A stretch of 64,000 nt of DNA from Ziziphus jujuba (GCF_031755915.1 NC_083388.1:2859501-2923500), one strand, 5' to 3'. Positions 45,510 through 55,985 are shown, numbered from the stretch's first letter. Numbers and translations: made by a program. The notes: generated from the sequence alone by a model not told the origin.

Positions 45510-47936
45510 GAGATTTTCAATTCTATTGAGATAGATCGAAATGAATATTTGCTAAAGCTAAAATGGATATATGGACGATGTGCAAAAAAGTTGGATCCTA
45601 CAGAAATACGATGTGATAGGGATGTGAAATGCTTTCTTCAAGAAGTGAGGAATGGAGGGATGACAATGATGCGGCCTCCATTGTATGTTGAGGTGATTTC
45701 AAAAGTTGAACATGTATGTAGAAATGTTCATCAAACAGCATTTGCTTCGGATAGTGGGAGTAATCTTCATTCTTTTTCTTGTCCTCCAATTGGCGGTCGT
45801 CTACCACAAGCTTCCGGTACTGAACCAATTCAGGCTACATCTCAGGAAATTATGGTTCAAGAAACTCAGTTTAGAGATCAAGTTGATGTTCGTGGGGGGG
45901 CCTGGACATCATTTAACATTCACGAAGGAGTTGATGTTGGAGGTGACTATGCTGAACGGTTTCCTAACGACGAGGAGTATGAGCAGTTGCATCATATTGA
46001 TCATGATGAGAATTACAATGCAGCAGGGGATGATGTTGTTCATAATGATGTAGATTTTGATCATGAGTTGCTGGATAATGATAATGATATGCATCCTGAA
46101 ATGAACAATGAAGGAGTTGATGATGTTAGGGTTCATCGTGCTACAAGTGACCACATATCATCGAGCAACAGAAGTGGTTCTATGGCCATATTTTCGTCAA
46201 AGTTCACTGGCTGTGAGAGCATAGTAGTTGGACAATTATTTCGCAACAAACGTGACCTACAGAATAAACTGAGTATCTATTGCATGCGAGAAAATAAGGA
46301 GTTCAAGGTGACACGATCAACTACACAACGGTATGAGGTTGTATGCTTGGAAAATACTTGTAAATGGCGACTACGTGCAACCACATTTAAAAATGGAGAA
46401 ATATTTGTTGTGAGAATTTTTGATAATGTACACAGTTGCTCGTTAGATATCGTGCATCGAGAACACAAGCAAGCCAGTAGCCGGGTTATCGGGCAATGTA
46501 TCAAATCTAAATATGAAGGTATTGCACGTGTTTACAAACCCAAAGAAATTCAACATGATTTTTTGCAGAAATATGGGGTGAATATAAGCTACAACAAAGC
46601 ATGGAGAGGTAAAGAGTATGCGCTTAATAATGTTAGGGGATCTCCAGAGGAGAATTTTGCTAAGTTACCTGCCTACTGTTTTGAGTTAGTGTCGAAGAAC
46701 CCTGGGACTGTTACACGTATCAAAACAGACGATAATAACAATTTTGTATATTTCTTTATGGCGATTGGAGCAAGCATTAGGGGATTTAAATCCCACATAA
46801 GATCCGTATTGGCTGTTGATGCAACTACATTAAAAGGGAAATACAAAGGGTACATGTATATTGCATCGGGCATGGATGGCAATAAGCAAATATATCCTTT
46901 GGCTTTCGGCATTGGAGAAGGAGAGAACGAGCAAGCATATACATGGTTTTTCCAAAACCTGAAGGATGCCATCGGAGATTTTCCAGATTTGGTGTTTGTG
47001 AGTGATAGACACCCCGCTATTGAAAGGGCATTACGCAAAGTTTTTCCCAATGCATACCATGCGTTGTGCACGTACCATATAAGCAGAAATATTAAAGCAA
47101 ATGGACATGCGAAAGATGAATCAATAATACAATGTTTCATGCTCGCAGCTAGTGCATATTTGGTTGAAGATTTTGAGTTTTATATGGGGCAAATTGAGGC
47201 AAAAAACATTAGGGCTGCCCAGTACATTCGATCATGTGACCCTACAAGGTGGGCACGTTCTCTTTATCCATGTAGAAGGTACACTATCATGACCACCAAT
47301 ATTGCAGAAAGCTTGAATGGCATTCTGCTAGATGCTAGAGAGATGCCAATAGTAGCATTAATAGAGCACATACGGGATTTACTGCAAAGGTGGTTTTATG
47401 AGCGACGTACTGCAGGTGCAAAATTGACAAAGCCTGTGACTGACCATATGGAAGAGCAACTCAAACTACGAAATTTGGAGTCCATCGGACTACGTGTGAA
47501 AGCCATTAATATGCATGAATTTCTTGTGGAAGGTGGGAGTTTGAGGGGTACAGTTAATCTCCAATCAAAAACATGCTCATGCAAAGTCTTCGATCTTGAT
47601 CAATATCCTTGTGATCATTGTATTGCCGCTTGCAGAGACCGAAAAATTGCTCCTTATGGCATGTGTTCTCATTACTACACCGCGGATGCATATCGTGCAG
47701 CTTATGCTGAGTCCATTTATCCTTTGTTAGATGAAAAACAGTGGCATGTCCCGGATGACGTGGCAAGTCGCATTGTTCTTCCACCAAGATGGACACGTAG
47801 GCGAGCCGGTAGACCAAGGATGCAACGCATACCATCCGAAGGTGAAGATGTTATTGGACGTAGATGTAGCCGATGCGGTGGTGTTGGACATTATAGGCAG
47901 AGATGTACGAATCCATTGTCTTATGCTTCGAATTAG
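45369..47936 (+). CDS. MuDR-type transposase, single uninterrupted ORF
   Basis: 855 codons. Residues 1-90 form a ubiquitin-like/PB1-type amino-terminal region, residues 150-270 are acidic, and about residues 293-360 are the MuDR zinc/DNA-binding region (VVCLENTCKWRLRA). The MULE catalytic domain holds the DDE residues in LAVDATTLKG (about 482), VFVSDRHPAIE (about 545) and NIAESLN (about 648), with HALCTYHI between them. Then come a SWIM zinc finger (CSCKVFDLDQYPCDHC, about 737-752) and a terminal CCHC knuckle (CSRCGGVGHYRQRC, about 835-848). The length is normal for MURA-like proteins and all key residues are present. The start is the ATG four bases after a TTTTGTAG acceptor. It cuts and pastes Mutator-like elements in the nucleus; it is probably expressed from the TIR promoter and may be active. 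Confidence 0.93.
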   Translation: MEDDDIVIAVIYNGTLVQNDSGDWEYRNGKNVMVSVGKRCTKSELEDEIFNSIEIDRNEYLLKLKWIYGRCAKKLDPTEIRCDRDVKCFLQEVRNGGMTMMRPPLYVEVISKVEHVCRNVHQTAFASDSGSNLHSFSCPPIGGRLPQASGTEPIQATSQEIMVQETQFRDQVDVRGGAWTSFNIHEGVDVGGDYAERFPNDEEYEQLHHIDHDENYNAAGDDVVHNDVDFDHELLDNDNDMHPEMNNEGVDDVRVHRATSDHISSSNRSGSMAIFSSKFTGCESIVVGQLFRNKRDLQNKLSIYCMRENKEFKVTRSTTQRYEVVCLENTCKWRLRATTFKNGEIFVVRIFDNVHSCSLDIVHREHKQASSRVIGQCIKSKYEGIARVYKPKEIQHDFLQKYGVNISYNKAWRGKEYALNNVRGSPEENFAKLPAYCFELVSKNPGTVTRIKTDDNNNFVYFFMAIGASIRGFKSHIRSVLAVDATTLKGKYKGYMYIASGMDGNKQIYPLAFGIGEGENEQAYTWFFQNLKDAIGDFPDLVFVSDRHPAIERALRKVFPNAYHALCTYHISRNIKANGHAKDESIIQCFMLAASAYLVEDFEFYMGQIEAKNIRAAQYIRSCDPTRWARSLYPCRRYTIMTTNIAESLNGILLDAREMPIVALIEHIRDLLQRWFYERRTAGAKLTKPVTDHMEEQLKLRNLESIGLRVKAINMHEFLVEGGSLRGTVNLQSKTCSCKVFDLDQYPCDHCIAACRDRKIAPYGMCSHYYTADAYRAAYAESIYPLLDEKQWHVPDDVASRIVLPPRWTRRRAGRPRMQRIPSEGEDVIGRRCSRCGGVGHYRQRCTNPLSYASN

Positions 47937-48746
47937 AAAGTTTTAATTTAGTGTTATGGTTTAATATGTTTTGATAATTATTTCATATCTTTTTTTTTTT
48001 TGAATTTAATCCTAAATGAAAAGATGCTTTTTGGAATTGATTTTCAATCTTTAGTTTACATATCATTTTATGAAATGTCCAAATGATTTTGAAAATAAAA
48101 ACAAACATATATCAATTTTATTTTTATTTAAAATGGTTATTGATTTTAAATGTCACTACATTTTTTGTTAATTCCATCTTCATCTTATATAATATTTGTC
48201 TCCACTCCCAATTTTTTTTATCCTACTATTAACTTATATAATCTATTAGAAATTGATTTTCTAAGTGGAGGAAATTAGTTTCTAATAGGAGTAAAAATTA
48301 TTCAACAATTTCAGCTTGGAGGAAATGTTTTCCAACAGGAGGAAAACTATTTCCGCTTGGAGGAAAATTTTTCCACCTGGCGGAAATTTATCAAGAGGCT
48401 TCAATTTTTCTTCATATGGGATTTCCGACTGGAGGAACGTTTTTCCTCCATTTTTCCTCCAGTAGGAAAATTTTTCGGCTTATAGGAAATATTTCCGACA
48501 AGCGGAAAATTTTTTAAAATTTGCAATTGAGCTCTTAAGGCATTTGTGCATAACGGAATTCTAATAAATAAACATGGCACATTTCCTATAAGGTCAATTA
48601 CTTATCATTACATCAATACCACATTGTTATCTTTGTTAAATGAACATTATAAGCCACCATTATATTTACAATTAAAAGTCAAATATAATAAATAATATGC
48701 ATCTATAAACATGAAAAAAGGAAAGAAAAAAGCATCACCACGCAGC
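47937..48746. other. MULE interior between the two ORF ends
   Basis: Non-coding. 48260-48510 holds scattered degenerate iterons of the type GG(A/C)GGAAA on both strands, related to the TIR array. Confidence 0.65.
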
Positions 48747-49019
48747 TCATATGCTAAGTTCTTTGTTGTAAACCTCATATGCATACTTCTTCCTAAAGAA
48801 CTCCATGTTATCTTGTGTGAATGTCAATGGTAATCTAGCATGTAAGAATTTGATGGTCTTGAGTGTAAATATGCCACAGTCCTCTAACTCTGATTTTGTG
48901 CATCTCTTGCCGATGGAAACCATTACATTTTTACCATTTCGATATTCCCAATCACCACTATCATTTTGTACCAATGTTCCATTGTATAAAACCGCAATTA
49001 CAATGTCATCATCTTCCAT
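48747..49019 (-). CDS. Chimeric ORF: transposase N-terminus fused to Ulp1-like protease C-terminus
   Basis: 90 codons read inward from the right TIR. Residues 1-47 equal the start of the transposase except for two I/V-type changes, because this part lies within the inverted repeat. Residues 47-90 (DCGIFTLKTIKFLHAR, then QDNMEFFRKKYA) resemble the C-terminus of Ulp1/C48 SUMO proteases, with DCG as the usual catalytic-cysteine box. The catalytic His and Asp regions are missing, so it cannot be a protease. Ulp1-like genes are known companions of some plant Mutator elements (Kaonashi type). The fusion is probably a deletion product that removed the Ulp1 body at a shared GAGGA-type sequence. Confidence 0.68.
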   Translation of the reverse strand: MEDDDIVIAVLYNGTLVQNDSGDWEYRNGKNVMVSIGKRCTKSELEDCGIFTLKTIKFLHARLPLTFTQDNMEFFRKKYAYEVYNKELSI

Positions 49020-49857
49020 TTGACTACAAAATTAAATGAATAACGTTAAACTAAATCAATAAATATATAAAATTTTGAATAATATTAAACAAACATATTA
49101 ACTGTATTAAAAAAGTTGATTATGTTTTTTTTTTTCAGGCCAAATATAGCTTTTTCCTACTGGCGGAAAACCGGCGGAAAATTGGCGGAAAACTGGCGGA
49201 AAACTGATGGAAAACTGGCGGAAAAATGGCGGAAAACTGGCGGAAAACTGGCAGAAAATTGGCGGAAAATTGGCGGAAATTTGCGAAAACTGACAAACTG
49301 GAGGAAATTGGCGGAAATTCATCTTTTTCGCCAAATTTCCTCCGTTTTTACTGTTTTTCGCGATTTTTCAGTTTTACACAAAATTTCTCCCATTTTCAAA
49401 CCATATGCCACCTAAAGTATCTTTAAAATCACATAGAACATCTCATAAATCAATTTCTTGCATACCCATATCAAATAAAAAGCTTAAAAAATCATAAACT
49501 AATAAAACTTACAAGAAAAAATAGAAAGAGAAAAAACAAAAAAATACATATTTCCTTACTTTCATCTAATAAGAAAAAAGATAAAATTTTTACCTGATTT
49601 TAGTTTGAGATCTGAGAAAATACAAAAAAATGAGAGTGAGAGGCGATGAGATGCAAAGAGTTTAGAGAAACCCCACGAACAGTTTTGTATAAACCCCACC
49701 CCCACGAACGAACGGCTGTGTAGAAGAAAGGAAAGCTTTTGTAGATAAGGGTACTTTAGTCCAAACGGGTAAAATATTGGTTAGTTTTTAAAAAAATAAA
49801 AAAATTTGCTATTTTTCTAAAATGCAATTGTAAAGTGGCTAGTTATCGAAAAAAACC
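48879..49857 (-). repeat. Right terminal inverted repeat of the MULE
   Basis: Inverted copy of 44527-45509 with the same leader, 5'-UTR intron and start codons. It ends AAAAAAACC at 49857. Confidence 0.88.
49150..49305. repeat. Iteron array, right TIR
   Basis: The inverted counterpart of the left array: repeated CTGGCGGAAAA units with one TGATGG variant. Confidence 0.92.
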
Positions 49858-49866
49858 TTTTTTAAA

Positions 49867-50240
49867 ATTCGAACTATCCAATCGGCCTTAGTTCGATGAC
49901 CAACGGCATATTGCAAAATTTAAACCTTTTTAACTCTAATATAAATAGATCACTTGCTCTTCTCCAGATACATCTACTTTTTTTTTTTTTTTTCCCTTTC
50001 TTTTTCAATTTTGAAGGCGATCGTCCTCTCTTCTCCAAATGAGTTTTTCTTTTTTTGTCAGTTTTCTGAAGAGATCCAGTTTGTGTTTCAGCGATTCTTC
50101 TCTTGATTCTGTTTCATTTTTATTGCTTCTGCCGATTATCTTTTTCTGGAAGGAAGTGGAAGTAGAATATAATTCTTTTCTATCAAGCAGGTAAAGAACT
50201 TTTTCTTTTGAATCTGGTTTCTAGGAAAAATAGAATCTGA
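49867..50240. other. Non-coding, leader-like region
   Basis: No coding frame. ATATAAATAGATC near 49940 resembles a TATA box followed by a pyrimidine-rich leader, which would fit the 5' end of the HD-ZIP relic downstream; weak. Confidence 0.4.
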
Positions 50241-50440
50241 GTTTTAGTCCGTTTAATTTTCTTTTTACGTGGAAGAATGTATATAAATATAGATTAAAAT
50301 AATTCGTTCTGTTGTGTTTTTGAAAATCTTTCTTCAAGGAAAGAAGATTGGACAGTTTTATTATGTGGAATAATTGTTTTCTAAATGGCTCAGTAAGTTT
50401 GAATTCATTGTTTGATCTGATTCTCCAATTTGTTTACTTT
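50241..50440 (+). repeat. Local duplication, first copy
   Basis: TTTTCTTTTTACGTGGAAGA, the GTGTTTTTGAAAATCTTTCT block, GGAAAGAA and TGATTCTCCAATTTGTTT recur at 57035-57420 with small changes. It is probably intron or leader of the HD-ZIP relic. Confidence 0.65.
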
Positions 50441-50860
50441 TTTTAGTTTGAAAATTGTAATATAATCTTTTTCCAAAAAAAGAAAAAAAAGTTATACAGA
50501 TTATTTGTGCTTTTTTTTTTCTTTTAAAAAAAAAAAAAGGATGTAAAACAGATGTTTTATGACCATTTAAAATTCCATCCCAACGGCTAGTTTGATGCAA
50601 CTAAAAAGAATTTATTAATTAAGTTAAATAACGGCTAGTTTGATTCGACTAAAAAGAATTTATTAAGTTAAATTCCAACCCAACGGCTAGTTTGATGCAA
50701 CGGTTATATTTTCAAATAAGAATATCTACTTTTCCAATCATCTTCTCTCCTCTATCTCTGTGTTTTCTCTGTTTTTTGTTTTTTGCTTACACACAGAAAC
50801 TGATTGGTTCCTTTCTGATATTATATACCCACTAAACAAGGTTTCTTATCTGTTGTATTG

Positions 50861-50970
50861 TTCAAGGAATTCGTCCACACCCAGATGACAAAAAGCAAAG
50901 GCTGAAGAAACTGGATCTCAATCCACAGCAGGTCTAAGTTCTGGTTCCAAATCTGATGAATCCAGATGAA
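50861..50970 (+). pseudogene. Homeodomain fragment of an HD-ZIP IV-type gene
   Basis: The frame reads RPHPDDKKQRLKKLDLNPQQV and then, after a one-base shift, KFWFQI. This matches helix 1-3 of HD-ZIP class IV homeodomains (PHPDDKQR...L...QVKFWFQNRR), nuclear transcription factors of the epidermis. The conserved N after WFQ is I and a stop follows, so the DNA-recognition helix is broken. TTGTTCAAG before it could be a decayed acceptor. The START domain is not found. A possible second piece, HLLQNANGELKN near 57577, is too short to assign. Confidence 0.6.
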
Positions 50971-51245
50971 GGTGCGTATGTTTAGCATTCCATTCCCCTA
51001 TTGATCTTCCTTTTTCACTGTTTGATTGCAAGCCTGAAAAAATTGAGATCCCTAACTAATAAAATGTTAATCTAGAAAGAATCGCATTTACTTTATTTTT
51101 TTGCTCAAAACTGCTTATATCTTATTTAATTAATAGTCTCTGAATTATTTTTATATATAGTTGATTCTCAGGTGGCAATATGATGCATATATATAGCAGA
51201 AAACGAGACCTTGAAAAATGAGACGTACGGAATTTGTGGTCAATT

Positions 51246-51751
51246 TGTTGAATTAAATTAATATTTGTGGACTTGGCATAATCAATTACTTACTTACAGG
51301 ACCTATTTATGTCATTAATGGGACTGACTTATTTTATTATTTTGTAGTAGGGTCCTTGGTCACACACTCTCTATAAGACTCCAGTTGGCCCATTGGACTG
51401 GAGGACCAACTCTCTTTATAAACCCAATGACTTATCCATATTTTTCCTAGTATAATTATCTTATCAAATTATTATTATTTTATGTGTGTCAAAATTAATG
51501 GATAAGTTTGACTTACAAAGACTATTTAAAGGTCTAGGGCAAGCAAACAAACATATGCCATACGGTATTTTGATATTTGGGTTTTCAGAGATCTGAGAGT
51601 GGTTGGAGAGTAGTGTGTCCATAGGCACTACTTTACATTGTTTTCTATTTTGCAGGATTAAAGATCTAATTTATCAATGGCTGCATTTGGAGGTTAGTAA
51701 TTTATGATCTATGGAATTTATTATGCATATTTAGATCCATAAAATCTAACA
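51246..51751 (+). repeat. 5' LTR of copia element 3
   Basis: Starts TGTTGAATT and ends CTAACA. TATTTAAA at 51523-51530 replaces the TATAAAA of element 2. Contains the ATG plus splice-donor arrangement at 51677-51698. Confidence 0.95.
51677..51698 (+). promoter_or_regulatory. Candidate gag start codon and splice donor inside the LTR
   Basis: ATG (51677-51679) in a good context (TCAATGGC) opens five codons plus one base, ending at 51692; GTTAGT follows at 51693. Joining 51692 to 53142 (after TTTTTACAG) keeps the frame of the gag ORF. The same ATG and donor occur in all four LTRs of elements 2 and 3. This is a prediction from sequence. Confidence 0.6.
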
Positions 51752-51753
51752 AT

Positions 51754-51765
51754 TGGTATCAGAGC
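51754..51765 (+). other. Primer-binding site of copia element 3
   Basis: TGGTATCAGAGC two bases after the LTR, the perfect complement expected for initiator methionine tRNA. Confidence 0.93.
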
Positions 51766-53141
51766 ACATGGTTAATATGCATAGTAAATTTCTTTGTAGT
51801 TTATTGCAGTTAGCATGTGAATATTGATCTGTGTTTTTGCCATTATTATCAGTGTTCTAGATATATATATATATATATATGTTGCTTTACATTAATTTTT
51901 CTTTTCTTTTCTTTTCTTGAATTGTGTACGTATGTAAATTATGAGATTCAAGATTATGTATTCTATTAAACATATTTACGTATATATATATATATACTCA
52001 TGGTCGTTTTTGTTTGTTCTTAATAAAAAAAAAAAAAAAAACTGGGTTTTTCGGCCATGAATTTCACATGCTAATTTTCTGGGTTTTGGACCAAATTGAT
52101 TTGAGGAACAGTTTCCCAAGAATACACGAAACAAACGGAACCAATTTTGCCTAAAAATTGCTGGAATTTCTTGTGTTTCTATGGCTGTTTTGTTTGTGTT
52201 TTGGCCGAATAAAACCTTGCTTGGATGTTTATTTTGAGTTGATTTTGAATCAAATTTGTTTGTGGGAAACGTTGTCCAAGGGAAGACGAAACTAACGGCA
52301 CCGGTATCGTCGGAAACGGTGGCCGGAACGGTGAGATTTGGCCGGGTAAGAATAGCGGGTCGCGTGACCCGTTTGGACTGGAACCGGGTCACCCGTGACC
52401 CGGTTGGGTGAAGAAGATGAGAGAAACGACACGTCGTTTGCTGACATCAGCAGATGACGTCAGCAGGCCAAAAAAAAAAAAACTTATTTATTTTTATTGA
52501 TTTATTTGTTGTTTATTTATTAATTAATTTAGTGATTCAATTGTTCAATTTATTTATTTATTGTTTGTTTATTTGTTTAATTATCACATTCCAATTTTAT
52601 TAAATTAAATTAAATATTTATGATTGGAAAATTGGATTGTGTGAGCTTACCCAAAGAGGCTTTGTGCCTAGTTGGTATAGTAGTGTGGAATTTTAGGTAC
52701 TCACCTGTCGTGAGACTTATTTTATCTGCATTATGTGTACCAATGTAATGTATATTGGCATAGTGGATGGGATGTTTTATATTTGCCTATTTCATGAAAT
52801 TGCCAATATGTTATTTTTCTCCCATTTATTAACCAGGGTCTATGCGGGTAATTAAGCTACCCTGTCGGTAGTTTTAGTTGCTTTGTATGACGCCTGGAAT
52901 GGCAGTGGAAGTTAATTAAATGCCATGTATTGTAGGTTCTGAGTTGCCCTGTCGGTGATTCAGTTTAATGCATTTGATTGTGGTTATTTGGTTGACTGTC
53001 CCTGGCCCGATTAAGGGTATCTTTAGTGCTACAAAGACCCTAAGCGATATTTATGTTTGTGTTTTTGTGTTGAGGGGTTGGAAGATAGTAATTGAATTGT
53101 CTTAAATTTTTTAAATGTCTTGTTGTTTACTATTTTTACAG

Positions 53142-55399
53142 CTAGTAGCATCCCAAATCTTATGCCTATGACTGCCATGATGAAATTGGATGGGACAAAT
53201 TATCAGAAATGGAAGAAAACCTTAGTTATGAATTTGACCTTCATGAAATTGGATTTGGCTTTGGAGATAGATCCACCAGAGATTCCGACTGATGAGAGTA
53301 CTGTAGCAGCTAAGAAACTTTATGAGGATTGGAAACACTCTAATAAATGCTGTATGATGATGATGGAGAATTACATGGATGAGGCCATATATGCTAGTAT
53401 TCCTAAAGTGGATACTGCAAAGGGACTTCTTGAGGAGATAGGAAAGAAGTTTATCAAGTTTGATATGAATGAGAAGCATCATTATTTGGACCTATTGAAC
53501 AATACCAAGTATGATGGTATTAAAGGAGTAAGGGACCATATTATGCTACTTTCTTCCTATTATAATAAGCTGAAGGATCTTAAGATGGACATTGGAGAGG
53601 AGTTCTTGACCTATTCTATAATGAGGAATCTTCCATCACAGTTTGATAATATAAGGTCGAGTTTGAATACTAAGAAAGAAGGTTGTAGTTTAGAGGAATT
53701 GACTACTATCCTTGTCAAGGAAGAGGATGATATTAAATTAAGTAAGTCTAGGTCTGTTGCTATGGTTTCACATCAGGTAGATAAGTCCAAGAAATTTTTC
53801 CAAAAGAAGGGACAAGGATTCAAGCCAGGACAAGGTTTCAAGCCTGGGCAGGGTTTTAACCCCAATAGGAAGAAGTTTTCTGGTATGAAGCCTAAAGGGT
53901 CGAGGGATGGTGGTTTTCAGATTAGAAAAAGGAAAGAGTACTTCAATGGAAGGTGTGGATACTGCAATAAAGTTGAGCACAAGAAGATAGACTGTTGGAC
54001 CTTAAAGGGAAAGCAAGAGAAGAAAGGTAATATTTTAATGATTGAGACCAATATTATCGATGTGCCTATGAATTCTTGGTGGTTAGATACTGGAGCAACA
54101 ATTCATGTTACTAATTCATTGCAGGGGATGATAAGCCGAAGGGGCCCAACCAATATTGAGCAGCATGTTTATATGGGAGATAGCTCAAGAGTGAAGGTGG
54201 ACATTGTGGGAACAATCAAGTTGAAGCTTGCCACTGGATATGTTTTGGAGTTGCAAGAAGTTTCTTATGTACCTTCAATAAGAAGAAACTTGTTATCTAT
54301 TTCTGTTTTGGATAGTCAAGGTTATAGTTTTTTGTTTGGAAATAACAAAGTTGAATTATTTAAGGATGGTAAAGTTGTTGGTTTTGGAACTTTATGTGGC
54401 AATTTATATAAGCTTGATTTATTTAATAATGGTCTCAATTTCTTTGTTAATTCTATTGTTGCTTCCAAACGTCCAAGAGTTAATGACAATTTCTCAATGT
54501 TATGGCATAAATGTTTGGGACATATTTCTAGGCACAGAATGGAAAGGTTAGTGAAGGATGGGATACTTCCTAATCTTGATTTCTCTGATCTGTTGACTTG
54601 TGTTGAATGTGTGAAATGGAAGTTAACTGCCAAGGTAAGAAAGGATAAGTTAGCTAGGTGTGAAGATGTTTTGGAATTAATCCACACTGATATATGTGGA
54701 TCTTTTACACCAACTGCTTTGGGTGGTTATAGATATTTTATTACTTTCATTGACGATTACTCTCGTTATGGACATGTTGAGCTTATTCGTGAGAAGTCAG
54801 ATTCTTTAGTTGCCTTTAAAGAGTTTAAGGTAAAGATGGAGCTTCAAAAGAATAAGAAAATAAAAGCTGTAAGGTCTGATAGAGGTGGTGAGTTTTATGG
54901 TAGGTATGATGAGACTGGAAGGAACCCAGGGCCTTTTGCTATTTATTTGCGTGAGTGTGGCATTTATGCGCAATATACGATGCCTAGTACACCTCAGCAA
55001 AATGGCATAGCTGAGAGAAGGAATAGAACTTTGTTGGATATGGTGCGGTCTATGTTGGCAAATTCTAGGTTGCCAGATTATTTGTGGGGAGAGGCTTTAA
55101 GGACGGCGGCTTATATTTTGAATCAAGTTCCAAGTAAGTCCGTTCCTAAGACACCTTTTGAGTTGTGGTCAGGAAGAAAACCTAATTTGCATCATTTTCG
55201 AATATGGGGTTGCAAAGCTGAAATAAGGATTTATAATCCCCAAATTAAGAAGTTGGAACCTAAAACCGTTAGTGGATATTTTGTTGGCTATTGTATAGGA
55301 TCTAGGGGTTCAAGATTCTTTTGTCCTTCTCACACCACTAGGATCGTGGAATCAGACAGGGCCATTTATTTTGAAGATGATTTTGGGTGTGCTTGGTAG
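53142..55399 (+). CDS. gag-protease-integrase polyprotein of copia element 3 (no reverse transcriptase)
   Basis: An uninterrupted frame of about 750 codons. Domains: gag core ([11 protein letters not shown] start), a short glycine/glutamine/lysine repeat of three six-residue units (near 53812-53865), CCHC knuckle ([14 protein letters not shown]), protease with DTGAT near 54090, pre-integrase HHCC region (LWHKCLGH...CVEC) and integrase DDE with [14 protein letters not shown] and NGIAERR. The frame ends TAG at 55397-55399 just after the deletion joint. The open frame also runs 5' to 53120, but TTTTTACAG at 53133-53141 looks like an acceptor, so the true 5' exon may lie in the LTR. Only the state of the element is described. 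Confidence 0.85.
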
Positions 55400-55985
55400 A
55401 TTTATGAGCAATCCTGGTCCTATTCATTACCAAGCAGTTAAGAAGGTCTTCAGGTATCTTCAGGGTACTAAAGATCATATGTTGACATATCGTCGCACCA
55501 ACTCTCTTGAAGTAGTGGGTTATAGTGATGCAGACTATAAAGGTTGTGTGGATGATAAGAAATCTACCCCTGGTTATATATTTATCATGGCAGGAGGTGC
55601 TGTGTCTTGGCGAAGTGCAAAGCAGTCAGTGACAGCATCCTCGACTATGGAGGCAGAGTATGTGGCGTGTTATGAGGCTACTCGTCATGCAGTTTGGCTA
55701 CGGAATTTTATCCGTGATTTAGGAGTAATTGACTCCATTGAGAGGCCTATTATGATGTATTGTGATAATACCGCAGCGGTGTCTTTCTCCAATAATTTAA
55801 AAGGTACTCCTGGTGCGAAGTACATTGATGTGAAATATTTTGTGGTAAAGGAGAAAGTTGAAGAGGGCCTCATTACTGTTGTTCACACGTTGACTTATAG
55901 CATGGTGGCAGATCCACTGACCAAGGCTTTACCGGTAGGCATATTTGAGGAGCATGTGTCCCGTATGGGATTGTTAGGCAGTTGA
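55383..55985 (+). pseudogene. RNase H part of copia element 3 after the deletion
   Basis: The frame resumes at [14 protein letters not shown] (the tail of the reverse-transcriptase domain) and runs through RNase H with D in YSDADYKG, E in MEAEYVAC and D in MYCDNTAAV, to LGS and the stop. It is out of frame with the upstream ORF because of the deletion and has no start of its own. The domain itself is uninterrupted. Confidence 0.85.

Larger units (their letters stand above)
44527..49857 (+). mobile_element. Mutator-like element (MULE) with TIRs of about 1 kb
   Basis: A 5.3-kb element. The left arm 44527-45509 and right arm 49857-48879 are inverted copies of each other (nearly identical except for the outer 100 bp). 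Candidate 9-bp target duplication TTTTTTAAA lies at 44518-44526 and 49858-49866 (the expected Mutator length, but low-complexity). Inside are an uninterrupted MuDR-type transposase and, from the right arm, a short chimeric ORF ending in an Ulp1-like C-terminus. Intact transposase and near-identical TIRs suggest recent activity. Confidence 0.9.

Noticed and set aside
45598..47835. Minus-strand frames opposite the Mutator transposase
   Set aside because: No domain, and they overlap an 855-codon frame with complete catalytic motifs.
51754..51765. A tRNA-like match (TGGTATCAGAGC)
   Set aside because: It is only the primer-binding site of the copia element; no cloverleaf surrounds it, and no tRNA gene was recognised in the window.
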